A stretch of DNA of 64,000 bases from Epiperipatus broadwayi (Eukaryota > Onychophora > Udeonychophora > Euonychophora > Peripatidae): the NCBI GenBank assembly GCA_028023455.1, contig JAQFVV010001054.1:58085-122084 (forward strand), given 5' to 3'. Of this stretch, positions 62,491 through 64,000 are shown piece by piece (positions within the stretch are counted from its first letter, which is position 1; the number at the start of each line of letters is the position of its first letter). The notes below the pieces were generated by a model, which searched no databases, had not been told where the DNA came from, and saw only the letters and a program-made list of their open reading frames with translations. Both the position numbers and the translations under genes were made by a program.

Positions 62491-63100
62491 GATATCATGT
62501 GATCTTAGCTTACACTTATCTATTCATTAACAAATTCTTCTACTCTCATTACTTTTATGCCATCTGGCGTAAGCATTAGTAATTAATAGACAGCAGTGCT
62601 TAATAAATATTTATCCAGTGATGTGCAATCCAAATACCAGACTAGTTTCTAGCTTTTATCTTTCAGCAGTAAGGAGGTTTTGAAATTTTTGTGGAATGTG
62701 CATTTGGACCTTTAGAATCTAAGACACCTTTCCTGCAGCAACTATTTTTTACTTTTTGTTATACTGCCAAGACAAGATGCTAAATAAAAATCTTATTTTT
62801 TTTTTGCAATCAATGACTATTTATTTGTATGCAGAGCTATATAGACATGAAATTAATTCAGTTTCTCTATATTATGGTGAACATAGTTTTGTTTTTGAAT
62901 CTTAAGCACCTTTATTTTTTGTCAAGAAGTGATGCAAAATCCAAAAAAAAAATATGACATGGCTAATATGACCTTAGCTTACATTTTGCTATTTATTAGA
63001 AAATTCTTCATTCCTACTACTTTAACGCCATCTAATGTAAGCTTTAGTAACCAATACATAGCAGATAATAATGCTTAATAAATCCTTATCCAGTACTTAC
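62491..63100. repeat. Direct pair of foldback-family ends
   Basis: 62491-62620 and 62966-63100 share CTTAGCTTACA, GCCATCTxxxGTAAGC(A/T)TTAGTAA and AGCAG...AATGCTTAATAAAT..TTATCCAGT. The first copy continues with CCAGACTAGTTTCTAGCTT (62637-), joining this unit to the foldback family. The two copies are about 480 bp apart. Confidence 0.7.
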
Positions 63101-63339
63101 CCTAAATGGCAAAAAAATAGTAAAAATGTAAGAAATTGCTAATGAATAGCAAAGTATAAGCTAATATCATGTGACATCTTATTGGTTTCATACTAATTCT
63201 GGCCAAAAAATAAAAATGCATAAGATTATAAAAAAAACTAAGGACTGCATTGGTAGCTAAGGAATTGTCAAAATTCTCTTTTAGTGAAACTCATCTTCCA
63301 GAGGAAGGAAGATAGATGGATACAAGTTTTTTTGGAAAG

Positions 63340-63830
63340 GCAGATCAGTCAGTTAAAGAAGTATTCATGGCGTTGAATTTGCTATAAACCTACTTTAATA
63401 TCTTCTATTGTTGTAATTTCTTGTTATATTAATGAAAGGCTAATGATTTTAAAACTTGCCTTGCGTAAAGGTACTAGTGCTCATTTTACTAGTGCCTAAA
63501 AAAATCCATACAAGGAGAACTTATACTCTTTGCTGGATAGCAATAGTATTAAAAGCTCGAATTTTTTCTTCTTGAAGACTTTAATGCATATGTTGGACAG
63601 ACAATAGACTTCAATCAAAAGTTTTTGGAAATAATAATATTGTTGGTGAAAATTCATGTGACTTGTTATTATTGAAGTTTTCTACAACATATGGACTGAC
63701 TATCATAAACAATTTGTTTAGAAAGAAAACCCATTATAAAGAAACATGATTACATTCTCATTCAAAACAAAAGCATTTACTAGATTAAGTTGTATTTAGA
63801 AGTTAGAATATTGTACCGGTAAAAATCACC
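63340..63830 (+). mobile_element. LINE endonuclease fragment, RTE-like (pseudogene)
   Basis: Plus-strand blocks in shifted frames: HGVEFAIN (near 63367), SCYINERLMILKLALRKGTS (near 63420), then LLEDFNAYVGQTIDFNQKFF with GNNNIVGENSCDLLLLKFST (near 63570-63680) and LTIINNLFRKKTHYKET (near 63698). The pattern GDFNAxVG...G.N..G..LL.FC....L.I.NT.F..K..HK.TW is the apurinic-type endonuclease of RTE-like LINEs. Here Gly of GDFN is Glu, and frames are broken. Confidence 0.78.
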
Positions 63831-64000
63831 ATGCTTAATCACACACAGTAATCCGAATTCAAACCCAGTCCATGTCTAGGAATAACTTCCAAAATGCAAA
63901 CTAAATTCAAACCCAAAACCCTGGCATGACCCACCGATGACAACATTACAACTGATGCAGGGTTTTCCCTTTACTAGCTCATCGAAAAACACAGACTAAA

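Larger units (their letters stand above)
60965..63330. other. Upstream ssh intron, repeat-filled
   Basis: No upstream ssh exon (expected to encode an SFFxVKGAAL-like motif on the minus strand) was recognised up to 64 kb. The stretch contains the 61523-61883 foldback and two direct copies of a related repeat at 62491-62620 and 62966-63100. Confidence 0.65.

Overview
The window is a very AT-rich (roughly 70-75% by eye) piece of an animal nuclear genome. It is dominated by one minus-strand protein-coding gene whose exons lie scattered among transposon-filled introns. Twelve consecutive coding exons, each with GT/AG borders and matching phases, join into about 893 codons of the cofilin phosphatase Slingshot (ssh). 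The 5' start lies beyond 64 kb, and the 3' end was not found below 8.37 kb. The protein reads closer to the insect Slingshot I remember than to the vertebrate one (the SRSASVVIAYAMKAY stretch after the catalytic loop, DLDEVTSK, RSKSExxLK). A TCAGT initiator in a separate candidate promoter also fits arthropods. I infer an arthropod with large AT-rich introns, possibly a chelicerate, but the species cannot be fixed from this sequence.

Layout, right to left along the gene. 61-64 kb holds foldback repeats and a LINE endonuclease fragment. 60.5-61.0 kb has exons 1-2 of the window (SSH N-terminal domain). 55.5 kb, 49.2 kb, 40.3 kb and 37.1 kb carry short exons 3-6 (rest of the SSH-N domain, start of DEK-C). 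31.4-31.6 and 31.1-31.2 kb carry exons 7-8 (DEK-C and first half of the phosphatase domain). 22.5 and 22.3 kb carry exons 9-10 (catalytic HCRMGISRS loop and the rest of the phosphatase). 20.2 kb carries exon 11 and 8.4-9.7 kb the large Ser-rich exon 12.

The introns contain several retrotransposon types. One is a well-bounded Penelope-like element (144-bp inverted repeats, 13-bp target duplication), and another is a second, very AT-rich GIY-YIG endonuclease remnant. There are two oppositely oriented copies of one LINE family on either side of exon 4, several decayed LINE fragments of RTE-like and jockey-like type, tRNA-derived SINEs, and many long foldback (hairpin) repeats. A non-autonomous DNA transposon lies at 11.2-12.06 kb.

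The items most worth a second look are these: a convincing plus-strand core promoter with a candidate first coding exon nested in a ssh intron (50.70-51.00 kb); a 0.5-kb inverted repeat 61 bp upstream of the catalytic exon; the inverted LINE pair flanking exon 4; a G-quadruplex-like C/G tract at 38.82-38.94 kb; and an old degenerate tandem array at 3.72-4.26 kb. No rRNA, functional tRNA gene, CRISPR array or prokaryotic feature was seen.
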